Source: Capitella teleta
Lineage: Eukaryota; Annelida; Polychaeta; Capitellidae
Length of the DNA stretch: 64,000 bases
Assembly: GCA_000328365.1 (NCBI GenBank)
Contig: KB308638.1
Span: 345,167-409,166, forward strand
Direction: 5' to 3'
A model generated the notes under the pieces. It ran no database searches and was not told the origin of the DNA. It was given only the letters and a program-made list of their open reading frames with translations. The translations under genes and the position numbers were made by a program. The number at the start of each line of letters is the position of its first letter. Position 1 is the first letter of the stretch. Below are positions 45,840-58,500 of the stretch, piece by piece.

Positions 45840-48356
45840 ATGGGCTGCTGCGGAGACAACAAGGTCGACGACAGCGAAAACGCCGAAAAGGGAAAAGACG
45901 GTAACTGAGATTGATTCGCGAGTGTTTGGTAGGGGTATTTGCACCCCACTGTAATGTTGTTTGTTGCTCGTGTATCTCGTTTGGATGTTGCTTTTTATGA
46001 TTCGAACCTTTATTATTAAAATCTGTGCTCACTGAATTGAAGTTTTTAAATCCCCCACAGGGTATACACGCGCTTAATATTATCAAACGGGTAGTAGTCT
46101 ACAAGCGTATAACCCTCAGCACATATTGATTATAACTATTGATTTAAGAAGAACTTGTCGACAACCATTTGGTGCGACTCCCTAAAGATTCCCGATTGTC
46201 TCATTTAATCTCAATACATGTACAAGGCATACATATAATTCCGTTGCTCGTGTATACTAGTTCAAGTTTTTAACAATTATTAATTTAATCTTGTATGTTA
46301 TAGCCTGACGCGATAATAATTGGGATATTTAAGCATTATCCTAAATCATCGCTTCAATTGCTTTCAAACATATTAAACAAACTTTACTACTTGATATTGA
46401 TTTAGCATGAAACCATTAAAACTCCACAAGCAGACGAGGACATACATATGTAGACTTACCTTACGCGGGCATAGTATTATGTGTTTACTAATACACGTTC
46501 CTGATTCAAGTGCAGCACATGGCAATCAGTTTGAGTGAATTGGTTACTTTATTTGTTTATTAGGTCCCCATGCCTACTACTGTTTAGGTTCAGTAAGCGT
46601 TTACGCGGCCTCAGTATGAAGTGCACAAACGCTGATTCCACAGTGGATGAGTGCATTAACAATTATGCACTCTGACAAGGAAGGAAAACTCTCGAATCAA
46701 AGAGATCCTTGTTATTTCTCAAAGAGCAGCGTGCAACCCTATAGAGGAATAATTATGTAATTATGCAACTCTTCAACCAATGTGCGCAACTTCCGTTGTT
46801 CATCGATCCCTCTTTATTGTGGGCGAACTTGCGAAGACCCTTTCGTCATGCACGCTGAACTGCTCTTGGCATACATACCGCTCGTTTTATCGATTAATTG
46901 ATCTGTTCTTTGAAATTATATCAGGTCATTGAATAACGAAAGAACTTAGTTCGAAGAAATTTGCGAATCACAGAGTACATATCAAGTGCCAATTAAAATA
47001 CGCTCATCTTTTATAAGCCGAATAAGGTCCCACAGAACGGTGCAATACCACGTGAGGATTTTATTTAATCCTCACGAGATTCACCATGCATGCATATCAC
47101 ATTTGGTTCGCAGACGCGCTGTAATATTGCCAATTTGTGTGTGTGTTCCGAAGGTGATCATATTTCGGCCCATGTTTGTTCAGTTAGACCGGTGTTATAG
47201 TGATCCGTGTTGAGAATTGAAAACAGTTCATAAAACAATCAATGTCAGCTGTGGATGAATTATTAACGGACATGCATGTCGGGACTCGCAAGCCTCTCAG
47301 TTTCTCTGAGAACTATATATAGTATGTGCACATACTCTTATGAAATTTACTGTATACTGGTTTGGCTATCAATATTATAATATTGAAGTGGGACGAGTTC
47401 ATGAAAATCACTCGACCTAAGTTTAACTGGTAGTATATCGGTAGCATATCATAGATATGATTCAACCATATTATTCAATGTCATATTTATTTTCCCTAAA
47501 TTGCAAAATGTGTGCTTTCCAATTCCATAACAATAGCCATTTATATATTTAACAGTGAATATGATAATTAAGACTCTCCGTGGTCTCCGCCATATTTTAA
47601 TTATCAGATCTGAAGCCCTATAAAACAAGTTTGTTCACCATTGAACAATGATATTGTTATCCCCTAGGCTCTAAATGTAATAAAACAATAAATTCTACAA
47701 CAGCTAGTCGGGGAAAAATCCCTAACACTTCGCAGGCATAACATTATCATATGCTGGACAAAATCTAATACGTACATGTATATTTCTATATAATCGTTTA
47801 TATTTCTATATTTTGTATACGTTTTCACCAAGGTAAGTCTTTTAAATCCCACCTGAGAATTCTGGACCGGCTGAGAGCCTGAGACATGGGACCATAGAGG
47901 AAGAATAAGCATTCTTCCTCTATGGTGGGACAGTGCATGGAAGAACTTGTTCCTGCGTCAACGTTCTTTGATTGTAAAACAAAATTCCTTCTAGACAATA
48001 AAGTGATCTTTATTTATTTATTTCAATCAAGTACAAAATAGTGTCCTTGCACCGATAGGTCCGAATTTTTGCCTGCAATTCAACGTCATACTCTTCTTTC
48101 TTTTTTTTCCAACAGGAAAACCATTTGAATATGATCCGACTTTCAATGGACCAATCAAGAACCGGAGCTGCACAGACGTCATCTGTTGTCTGCTTTTCTT
48201 CATCTTCATTCTGGGATTTCTTGCCGTTGGAGCTTGGGGTATGTCCAATCACTACCCAGTTGCTATACATAGTTATTCTGTAGAAAAAAACCTCACACTA
48301 CGTACGGAGTCACTCTACACAAGAAATGCATCATATTCCGATAAAACCTGATTGAA

Positions 48357-48387
<31 letters not shown>

Positions 48388-51300
48388 GGTTCTCTCCTCC
48401 AGCTTTTGCAATGGGAGACCCTCGCCTTCTTCTCTATCCAACCGACTCAGATGGTAACATTTGCGGAGTCGGCGACAAGGCGTAAGTTGATTGTAATCTT
48501 TCAGCTCAGTACTAGAGGTCGATTGGTAGAAATCTGCTAGCCGCTGTTCTCTTGTCAAAGCCTTACAAAGTTTACGTTTATATTGTAGCCTGCATGTATA
48601 GCTAGAACTACACTACTCTTAGGTTATATTTGACTATCTCGCAAATTTGTCACGGAATAAGCATAATGTGTACAAGGATATTCTCTTTTCCACAGGGACA
48701 AACCATACCTGTTTTTCTTCGATTTCTTAGATTGTGCCAAAGTCGGTATGGCCATCCTTTCCACTGGTTGTCCGACACCACAGGTCTGTTGCATTCTGGG
48801 TATTTAAGCTTCTTTCCTCACTCAACTTACAGGTTTGTGTGTCTGCATGTCCTACGGGATACTGGCAATGGTACACCCTATACGCACAAGAATTGGGTAC
48901 TGGATCACAGAGCTCTTCCGGCAGAGCGAAAATGATCTGCAAGAACAACTTGGATGCCGCCACGTCGTCCGAGGTATGTAGCAGTAAAATAATTTAATGT
49001 ATGCATTTGTTTTTAAAACGTGGCAAGCAACACAATCCATGAATACAATCGGTTTACGAAACGCACAGTTAATTCATGCTCTGACACACTAACTATTATT
49101 GATCAGTGGAATAATCATTTGATCCTGTTGGATAAGTGTCCTGATTATTGTATTGATATATTGATTTGGTCTGCCATCCAATTGCCAAATTATGGTTTGG
49201 TCATTTTGATATTATGTAGGCCTAATCATTGCAGTATAGGATTTTGCTTGCTCCATACTCCATGGATTTTTAACTGGTCACTCCAACGATTATAAAAAAC
49301 CCACAATAAAATATTCGGGTTTCCGATATTGCACTTATATAGGATATACGCCTTACTAGCTAGACAGACACATCCAGCATTCTCTGTTGTTGGCCTGCAA
49401 CTGTTACAGACAATATTAATATTTTCTTGAATATAGGATAGCCTATGCGATGAGAAACAACATGATAAATATTTTTCCAAATCATTATATGAATATCACT
49501 AACGCGATTTCGTGTAAAACAGGGCTAATGAATTGCTACTTTTCATACATTCTGAACTCCCAGTTCGCAATCACATCAGATATGCTCACACTTGTTATAA
49601 GTTAAACAACTGTATATTCATATATACTGTACATATTATCTACGTGTATTTAAGCCCACCATAAAGAGTTTGCAAACATACAAGTCGACTTGTAAACGCC
49701 GACAAAAACATAAGCAGTAACTCATACAATGCATGTACATGCATGTACACAATATAATGTGTCTCGGAATCTCTCTAATTGTTCAATTTCTTTAGACGGT
49801 AAAGGCTCTTGTTGAATCGGATACTTGTGCTGCATATTACATGGATTCTTCATCGGGTATGTCCTGCTTGTTAAAATTTTTCATGGCTTGATATCAATTT
49901 TTCCCCACAGTCGTTGGACGCTGCATTCCATCAGTCGTCAATTCTTTGATCAACACAACACTTCAAGCAGATGGCTCAGACTTGCTTGACAAAGCTGGTG
50001 ATGCCGTAAACGGAACCGTTCTGGAAGAAGGCGTCAAGTGGGGTTTTAAATGCAAACGATTGCAGAATTCAGCATTCCACATCCTTCCTACTTCACAGAT
50101 ACCTTGGCTATCTTTTAAACGCCCAATCGTATGGAGAACAGATATTAGCAGATGTTCGTTCGTCGTGGTGGCTGATACTAAGGTGCGATTCAGGTTCATT
50201 ATTTTATAAAATTCATTCCCATCAACAAACATGGTTTATGTTTAGTTTCATTGTTCTTGGTACCCTTGTGACGTTCATTTGGATCGCACTGATGCGCTGG
50301 TTGGCCGGCATCATTGTTTGGTTCACCATTTTTGCGTTTGTTGGTCTTTTTGGGTTCGGTAAGATCGATCAGTGACCACCACACTAACACCTGACTCTTC
50401 ATTTATGCAACAGCAACATATTACACCTTCAACAAGTGGCTCACGATGAAGGACAACCCGGACAACCAGGGCACGATCACGTTCTCTACGAGTCTTGACT
50501 ACTACACAAATTTAGCTGACACATGGCTGGCTCTCGGTGAGATATGTCTTTAAAGTACAATCAATTAATGACTAATGTTGTCTTTTAATTCACATAGGCA
50601 TCATATCAGCAGTTTTCCTCGGAATTATGCTTCTTATTCTTCTCTTCTTGAGGAAGAGAATCAAGATTGCAATTGCTTTGATTAAGGAGGCAAGCAGGTA
50701 TGCATTGATGTAAAGGGGATTCAATCAGCATTGGAACATTTTCTCTTTGTGAAGGGGCACAAGTTCAATGATCTTTACCCTTTTTTGGCCCCTGGTGCCT
50801 TTCTTGCTGCAAATCATCGTACTCACTTACTGGGCAGCCTCTGCTATCTACCTGGCGTCAGTAGGGAACAAGACATACGGACAGAGCAATGTCACTTACG
50901 TAAATGAAACTGTCAATGGAGTTGTCAAAACACAGAAGTACATCACTGAAGTTATCTCAAGCATTCCATGCTCTCCTGATAACACAACTGCTGGAGATAT
51001 TTGCAGCTTCGTGAAGTATGGAGGGGAGTGAGTAGAGCATCACATCTAGCCCTTCTGGTGTACAACCTACATCCTTCCAGATACACTCTATACCTCCAAA
51101 TCTTCCAACTTTTCATGTGGTTGTGGGTCATGAACTTTATCGTGGCTCTCAGCCAGATGGTTCTTGCCGGGGCTTTCGCGTCCTACTACTGGGCCTTCAA
51201 GAAGCCTCAGGATCTTCCTCTGTTTCCTGTCTCTGCTTCCGTGTGGCGCTCATTCCGATACCACACCGGATCACTTGCCTTTGGAGCACTAATAATCGCT

Positions 51301-53025
51301 ATCATCCAGATGATTCGCATTGGACTCGAGTATCTCGACCGTAAACTGAAAGGCTATGACAACGCCTTCGTTAAATTCGTCATGGCGTATGTTACTCTGT
51401 GTGCAGAGTTTTCGTAACGTATGGGCTTCTCATTGTTCATCCAGGTGCCTCAAGTGCTGCTTCTGGTGTCTTGAAAAATTCATGAAGTTCATCAACAAGA
51501 ATGCTTACATCATGGTGAGTGATAACATGATACATGTATGTGAATTGTATAATTACGTCATGGTTTTATTATTATAGATTGCTGTTTATGGCAAAAACTT
51601 TTGTACGTCAGCTCTGAATGCTTTCCAACTAATTATTCGAAATATCGTTCGGTAAGTACACGAGTTTAAATAGTGGACTCTGAATATTCATATCACAACA
51701 GAGTGGCCGTTGTGGATAAAATCTCTGACATCATTATCTTCTTTGGGAAATTAGTTGTCACAGCTGCAGTCAGTGAGTGTGCTTTTGTGATACATGATGA
51801 AATGCTTGATGAATTGATTACAAATGTTCTACCGAATACTGAAAATCTAAAATCGTGAAATTGAGTTTCTCCCAATTTTTCTTGCAGCCGTGCTTGCCTT
51901 CTACTTCTTCAGCGGTGAATTGGCGTCCGCTATTCCTACGAGTAGCATATCCGACTACGTCACCAACTACACCCCAGAGCTTAATTTCTACCTAGTTCCT
52001 GTCATTGTGAGTTGATTTGGCGGTAACGTTTCACTGTTATTTCGCATGATTTCATCATTCAGATCATTGGTATTGCTACCTTTGTTATCGCCAGTGCATT
52101 CTTCAGTGTCTTCAGCATGGGTGTCGACACCCTCTTCCTCTGCTTCCGTAAGTATAAACCTCCATTGCATTGGAATTTTACCACTTTAACACACCGGCAC
52201 GACCTATCTAATGATGTGTAGTTCGTTAATAGAAAACCCATGTGAAATCTGACAATGAAATAAATTATTGAATGTGTTCTTTTTGACTGAAGTTATGGAT
52301 TTGGAAAAGAATGACGGTTCGAGGAAACGACCTTATTTTGCAAACAAAGAGCTAATGAACATTCTTGGTTTGCACAATGAGTTTGATTCTCCTGCGAAAA
52401 CGAAGAAGAAGAAGGAAAAAAAGAAGGCCAAATCTTAACGACATTGGTATAAACAAAAGTTTTGATAAAAATCACAGCTTTGCGTGCTTATTATTATGTA
52501 TGTGCAAAGACATTGTTGGTGTGCCATCGCTTTCAAACCTTCAGTCCCCAATCGAAAGGTTCCTCGTATGTAGCACGGTCAGCTTAATTAGAGCGAATAT
52601 TTGCATGCGTGCAATTACATTGAATTTTCGAGGATTTCGCTGGCTGTCTGTACTCTATTTATAGATACTAGTACTAGAAACTGTTGTAAATAATCTAATG
52701 GTGATTTTTATTATCATTGTCAAAGGTCTACCTGTTTTCTTTTACTATATACGTGAATATTGGGATCGGAAACATTGCATCAACATTTAATTATTTTACA
52801 TAAGTTTTTAATTGCTTATATTCACCATAGATGCATGTTTTTAATTTAATTCACTCTTATGAGCTATTTATCCTATTTGATCTTACCTTCTATGCAGTTG
52901 AGGATCTCGAACGAAATGACGGGTCACCCGAGAAGCCTTATTACATGAACAAGGAGCTCATGAATATTCTGGGCAAGAAAAACAGAAAGCCAGGCGAGAA
53001 GAAGAAAGGATGCTGTGGTCGCTAA
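45840..53025 (+). CDS. choline transporter-like protein (SLC44/CTL family)
   Basis: CDS join(45840..45900, 48116..48238, 48403..48481, 48696..48783, 48833..48973, 49796..49856, 49911..50032, 50142..50182, 50246..50358, 50414..50536, 50598..50697, 50755..51027, 51081..51386, 51445..51514, 51578..51651, 51702..51772, 51888..52006, 52063..52147, 52898..53025), 725 residues; with the other last exon 52293..52438, 731 residues. All phases close. CTL proteins are ~10-TM plasma-membrane transporters of choline and related substrates. Family blocks: [94 protein letters not shown], and [15 protein letters not shown]. The similarity is closest to the CTL2/4/5 branch. The N terminus MGCCGDN and the C terminus GCCGR are Cys-rich, possible lipidation sites. 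Substrate not determinable. Exon 7/8 is the weakest junction (GGC|GTCAAG donor). Intron 1 is 2.2 kb and carries a 15-bp hairpin and poly-T runs. Confidence 0.95.
47892..47925. other. perfect 15-bp hairpin in SLC44 intron 1
   Basis: CCATAGAGGAAGAAT and ATTCTTCCTCTATGG are exact inverted copies separated by AAGC. The arm CATAGAGGAAGAATAAG also occurs singly at about 36704-36720 next to the LINE tail. Too short for a microRNA precursor; possibly a transposon relic. Confidence 0.6.
48360..48387. repeat. poly-T run before SLC44 exon 3
   Basis: About 28 T residues immediately upstream of the exon 3 acceptor (CTCTCCTCCAG). It lies in the polypyrimidine position of the splice site and is a likely length-variable site. 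Confidence 0.85.
52293..52438 (+). other. SLC44 alternative last exon, proximal
   Basis: Starts after GACTGAAG|, reads [20 protein letters not shown] then [16 protein letters not shown] and a Lys-rich end ([13 protein letters not shown]), then TAA. It joins exon 18 in phase 1 exactly like the distal exon. It is a paralogous copy of the distal exon. Confidence 0.8.
52898..53025 (+). other. SLC44 alternative last exon, distal (canonical)
   Basis: Starts after TATGCAG|, reads [20 protein letters not shown] then [11 protein letters not shown], ends KKGCCGR and TAA. This form matches the family consensus DLERNDGS-(A/P)-E-(R/K)-PY(F/Y)M best. Confidence 0.85.
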
Positions 53026-55281
53026 GACATTCTGGTTCAAAATTGCTGACATCTCTCTATGGTTTATCTGTTACAGAGTTTTAGAATGATTTAAATGTCA
53101 GTGTTGTTGTTGTTGTCGTTTTAAAGCGAATTTTGACATGACATTGCACGACTAATTGATTATGCAATCGAGATATTTTCTGATCGTACATACACCTTTG
53201 TATTCCACGATGTTAATGTCTATGTATTGTGCACTAAGAGAATTCAATCGGTTTCTATGATGTGCTAGATTTTTTTTGTGATGTCTGTGTATTTGGATTC
53301 ATTCACACCAATACTCATGATAATTGTTTGATAATTAATTTTTCGAACCCTATTTTCTTATGCAACCTAGTACATGATATATTTAGCTTTTGTTCCATGT
53401 ATAATGTATGAATATTAACAGATGCATCTGTCCAATTCAATATTTGTGTCTTTTCATATCTGATCCCTGCAGATAAGACCTACGCTCTCAATATCTTTCG
53501 TTTATTTGGATTATTTTTCACAGAGAGTGCAATAATTAATGGTTGATGTGATAATGGATCTGATTATACTTTCACTTTTTAACTGTGATATATGTGATAA
53601 ATTTAATTTACTACATGTACATATTATGCACACAGGTTGAAAATACGTATTTTATTGGTTGTGAACTTGTGAGAATTTTATATTACGTGATCTGCAAATT
53701 TGATTAAATCACGAATTCGAGCCATTGTTTTGCCACAAGTCAAAACTCTGTTTTTATTATTATTTTAATTATCATTATCATTATCATGATTAATTATTAA
53801 AATTCTACTTCTATGGCACATTCGTCATCAGTTATTTGTGTTAAATATCATAGTTTAGTAAAACAAGAGGTAAGAACAAAACAAATGACAAGCAAGAAGG
53901 AGAATGATTAATTGGTAGTCCACTGTCTACCGTTATTAAACGCAGCGCTCAGATCAAGCATCACCAACCTCATAATTATGCGTGTATTTTTTTCTGGCCG
54001 AGACACTATGTCTGGCTCTATAAGCGGATTGAAACGGATGATGTACATGTAAAGGACTACATCGTCCATGCACTTGGTCAGCTGTATGTACACGACTTTA
54101 TTCCATTTATCCGGAACTTAAAAAGAAAAAGAAAGGGAGATTGGAAAAAAAACAAACAAAAAAAAAAAAAAAACAAAAAAAACAAAACAACAACAACAAC
54201 AACTTGTGGAAGTACTCTCTCTGGTCATTTCCACAAGCTTTTATCTTATTCACTTCAAAGCATTGTGTAACACCCAATTGGCTACTCTGACTGGTGGTGT
54301 GGCCGTCGTCTGCTCGTTAGACAATGACTTCAAAGTGCAATTTCGACTTCTGGATGATGTTGGTCATACCATATAGACATGGAGACAAGTTTCCTATTAT
54401 ATACCGGATCAGACATCGGCCGACCCCCCCCCCCCCCCCCACCTTCGCGGTGAAAATCGTCGCTGCATAGACCGTCTTTCTCCTTGTAGCAAGGCTGGTG
54501 GTTCTGCTTTTGATTTAGAGCATGTGCATGGTCGTTGCTTGGAGCCTCTCCAGTTTCTGCAGGAGGGCCTTGCTTGGGCGTTGCGATGTATTCGTATGAG
54601 GGTTTGTGTGGGGAATGTAAGAAACCGCCGGGTTTTAAGCTTTAAAAAAAGTGCCAAGCACTCTGGAGGAGTATTCTGACCAGAAATCACGAGGTTTCAA
54701 TGACAATATCGTGTACACGGAACATTATTCAAAATATCGGAGAGCACAAACCGTTTGCTGCATTCATTCTGAGAACGACTCAATCCCAGGAAACCATTCG
54801 GGTGGAAGGTGAAGAAGTCTTAATTAGATCTGACAAGTGGGCGCATGCTTATTTGGACTACATGTATTATATTATATAATTACCACTTCGACTCAATTCA
54901 ATTACATGTACTTCATATGCTGTGGAAGGCATTTAATTGTTTTATTTCTCTGAAAATGGGCTATATAACTGCAATAAAATGAATGATAATGCATGAAAGA
55001 AGATTTTGTAGAGAACTCAGAGAAGGAACTGCAAAAGAGGAAACTGAAGATCTAAAGAAATAGAGGAGCATAGCTTAAAATGGCGATCCAACTCGAAGTG
55101 AGAAGAGCATGTGTCTCATGACCAAATAGATCTTCGTTGTTATGGTTGTGTGTTTAAGAACAACCCTCTAAGTTGGCACTCGCTTCGCTTCATGGAATCA
55201 AGCATAACGCCCTTTCAGTACCGTTATGATCAGGCAAACACGTGCTCAAGTGATTGTTTTTGTTTATATCGGAAGTCAACA
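53026..55281. other. 3' region of SLC44 and intergenic spacer
   Basis: No gene recognised. It holds simple repeats: an ATT/ATC-type tract at about 53751-53795, an A-rich block at about 54115-54200 and a run of ~18 C residues at about 54425-54440. No canonical AATAAA was found close after the SLC44 stop. Confidence 0.45.
54261..54326. mobile_element. 66-bp MITE, copy 3, with perfect 9-bp target duplication
   Basis: CATTGTGTAAC ... GTTAGACAATG termini, same family as 29284 and 29417. ACTTCAAAG is present on both sides (54252-54260 and 54327-54335). A 9-bp duplication points to Mutator-like transposition. Confidence 0.8.
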
Positions 55282-55313
55282 TGACGTCACCATGCGGATC
55301 TCGGGGTCACGTG
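55282..55313. promoter_or_regulatory. candidate promoter motifs: CRE and E-box
   Basis: A perfect TGACGTCA (55282-55289) is followed 18 bp later by CACGTG (55308-55313), in a locally GC-richer segment. A strong splice donor GAG|GTGAGC follows at 55511/55512 on the plus strand. This arrangement could be the promoter and noncoding first exon of the SPSB gene, whose first coding exon begins with an acceptor at 60231. Purely motif-based. Confidence 0.3.
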
Positions 55314-55511
55314 ACGCCAGCCATTCGTCGCCATATTTGTCAGCTGAAGCCTGTGTATTGTGTTGGAGCTGTCAAAAGCACCCTAGTGGCGGAATAATTT
55401 TAGCCGTTTGTTGCGGGACCCGGCCACGGCTAAATGGGGTTCAGATAAATGTTGGATAACGTCGGGTTCTGCTTGATCCCTTCGGAAACCAGCCATTGAA
55501 GGCGATCGGAG

Positions 55512-58500
55512 GTGAGCGTGCGAATAGCATAACCCTGTTCTTTTGTCATTACTGATCAATGTTGAGAGTCCCTTCGCCAATCCCGCTGGTAACCAGTGTC
55601 TTTTTGTGACTCATTGAATAATATCTTGACTCATTTTATCATTTCCTTTGTCTCGCCAATCTGTGAGTGTTCTGTGATTAATTTGTTAGCCATCATAACG
55701 GTTCTTTCTCTGTTGTCAATAATCATGGCGTTGCTGGCGTCCCTTTAACAAAGACGGTGAGAAGAGTGCTTCAAGTTCAACGCAGCCCGCGTTTCCAATC
55801 TAAACCTCGCTCTTTCTTCACACTTATCTCGTAAGATGACACCCATTTAGTCATTTCCTTTCAATGTCTGATTTCATTTTGAATATCTCGAGCTAATGTT
55901 TTAAAACTCTTTGATATGTTATTGCTATAATCATGCTATCAGGCTATTGGTTATTTATATCGTAATGTTTTGGGGCCACGCTTGCTTTGTTGTGATAGCG
56001 TGCTTATCGTGGCGTTATCTATATGGGGTCTCTTTGTTGACGCCGATTGGGGCCGGAGTGCAAGGGCCCCATTTTAAAGAGCTGTTAGCGTAACGGGGTG
56101 ACCACCTGCTTCAACTGCTGGCGTATGTGGGGACATGTGTTCTCAGCCAACTGGAAACACAAAGGGAGACCCTCTCTTATGCATCAGCCGTTAGCTGTAA
56201 GCCCTCACTTCTCAGCTGTCTGCCTCAGTAGCAGTTGACAGCTTCCTGTTGCTCTTTGTGATGTCCAAGTTTCTTGAATTTTGCTATGGAATTATCGAAG
56301 GTGGGTTTTCTCTAGTTATTGTACCGGTGTATACACACTTCACATTTGCACTGTTTTGTTCTCTTTGTATTCATAGCAGGCATTCTTGGGCACATGGCCA
56401 GCATGGGTGTGTGACCTTAACCAAGTTGAGGAAGGAATCAGTTTTAACGTGAATTCTCTTCCACTTGATGATTTTTGGTATTGATTGCAATTTTCAAATT
56501 ACAATAATCTGTTTGAGTCAGTCTTTATATCATCCATATAATTGTGTCGTGGATGTAATTTGTATAAACAGGTAATTTAAATAATTCTGATTAAATTAAT
56601 ACTCCTGTAATTTTTCTTTGGTTTCAAAATTGTGTGGGTCTAGCTGACGTACATCTCTAAGCCAAATGCTAAATTATTATAAATATAATTTTGACCCATA
56701 ATTTTCAGTAATTTATTGATTCCTAGTTCTCATAGGCTTGACCAGTATCACTCGTTTCATGCATTTTAATCAAGGATTCCACGCTAATATTAAACAGCTT
56801 GAGTCTTTATAGCATAAATAGAAAAGTTCCATACATTGAAGTGTATAATATAACAAATCCATTGGTACTAAGTTTTCATCCCAGCTGTGAGTCGCTGGCA
56901 TAATTTTCGCGGTATTTAGTATGTGACAAATGTATAAGTGACCATGCTATGATATTAGTACATGTGTCAGCTATGTAGGGTACAGAGGTTACAAATCCTT
57001 ACAATCACTACAATGGTATCATATTTTAAGCATGTTTGCTATGTTATTTGGCCGCATGTTGCTCCGGTTGTGGAATCTTTATTTGGCATGCAGGTCCACT
57101 GTGCTCGTCAAATGAGCTATCACAACTCACCGGCATTCGCTGTGCAAATGATCTCAATTTGCTAGCAACCATCTGCATTCATTCACTTATATCTCTTTCG
57201 CACTCTTTGTGTTGTCTATTTTCAGTATTTTGGGATTATTTTTTGTTCATTGCGATAAGCGGGTATTTATTTTCTGTACTCATTTGACCTCAATTATAAT
57301 TTATAATTCGTCCAATTTCTACTCCTGAATAGTATTACAAAGATTGATTACTGCAGGTTCAGTCCAGCTATTGCTCTTTATATTTCCACTGACGCACTTT
57401 TTCCTCTAATATCTTTATGTACTTTTGAGGAATAAACTTGATGACTTCATGAATTTGCGAGGGTTGATCTCACAAAGAGTTTTGAACTTTTTCCAACCAA
57501 ACCCCATCCAGGGTCGTAAACGGGTTCCTCTTTCAGGGCATTGCGTGTGTCATGATTCAGATACGAATCTTTGCTTATGTGAGATTTTCTTTTTGTGGCG
57601 GATCGAAATCCTGACATCAGCGGCGGCAGGTCGAAGCAAGCATTTCTCTCGCTTGGACGAGCACTTGATACATTTAAATGCATTTAATTACCAGACATAA
57701 GTTCAGTTATGAACGGCTCGTGTGTATTTGCGATTGTTGGTGGTGTTTGTGTTTTACCGGTGACGCTTACCTTTTATAGTCAACGCTGTGATGGTGGCAT
57801 TTTATGCAAGGCGAAAATCAGGTTTATGTTCTTATGTTCATGCTGCGCGCATCGAACATGTGTGGACGAACGGGCCAGCTGTCTGCGCGTGTCACGTTCG
57901 CTGATTCTAACGGGATCTTACACAATGACATTATGGGACGAGGGAAGGGGGGAGCGGCCCAGGTGGAGTGCGTGGAGCAGCTGATGGTGTGCCGCCGCCG
58001 TCACGGCCGAGTGAGCCTCGAGTAAGACCGGGCAGCGCCGCCCACGACAGATGCCGTGGGGCCAGCGGGCGACAGCAGGCCCCAGCACCTGCTCCCCGGC
58101 TCGCCTCTCGCCGTCTTTTGTCCCTCGTCGCGTTCATTTCCATAATTTTAATACATGCGACTGTGTCAAGCGTTTAGTATATAACAGTTGAATGTCACCG
58201 CTGTTCAATACGGCGTCATCTATTATGCTAATTCGTTCTCTTCAGCGCAGCAATATTGTATCGAGTCCGTTCAGTTCATGCATGCGTGAGCTGTATCGCC
58301 TTGTTTACATTTTTTATTACTGGCCAACCATACGACCTACGATATTGCGTCATGCGAGTAGACGCGTTGAAGGGTCATTTATGACGTTGAGCGGCATGCA
58401 GCGCCTTCGTTCGGCGTGCGCCTGTGTGTGTCTTGTGTTTGAGGGCGCCTGGCGTGAGTATTATGGATCCAACACCGCTGCTTCTGTTGTGTTGTTGTCT

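Noticed and set aside
47892-47925. microRNA precursor
   Set aside because: The stem is only 15 bp with a 4-base loop, too short for Dicer/Drosha processing.
54409-54690. 93-residue minus-strand frame with a poly-Gly end
   Set aside because: The glycine run is a poly-C simple repeat and the remainder matches no family I know.
57931-58177. Pro/Arg/Ala-rich frames in the CpG island
   Set aside because: Open on both strands simply because GC-rich DNA lacks stops; no family similarity.
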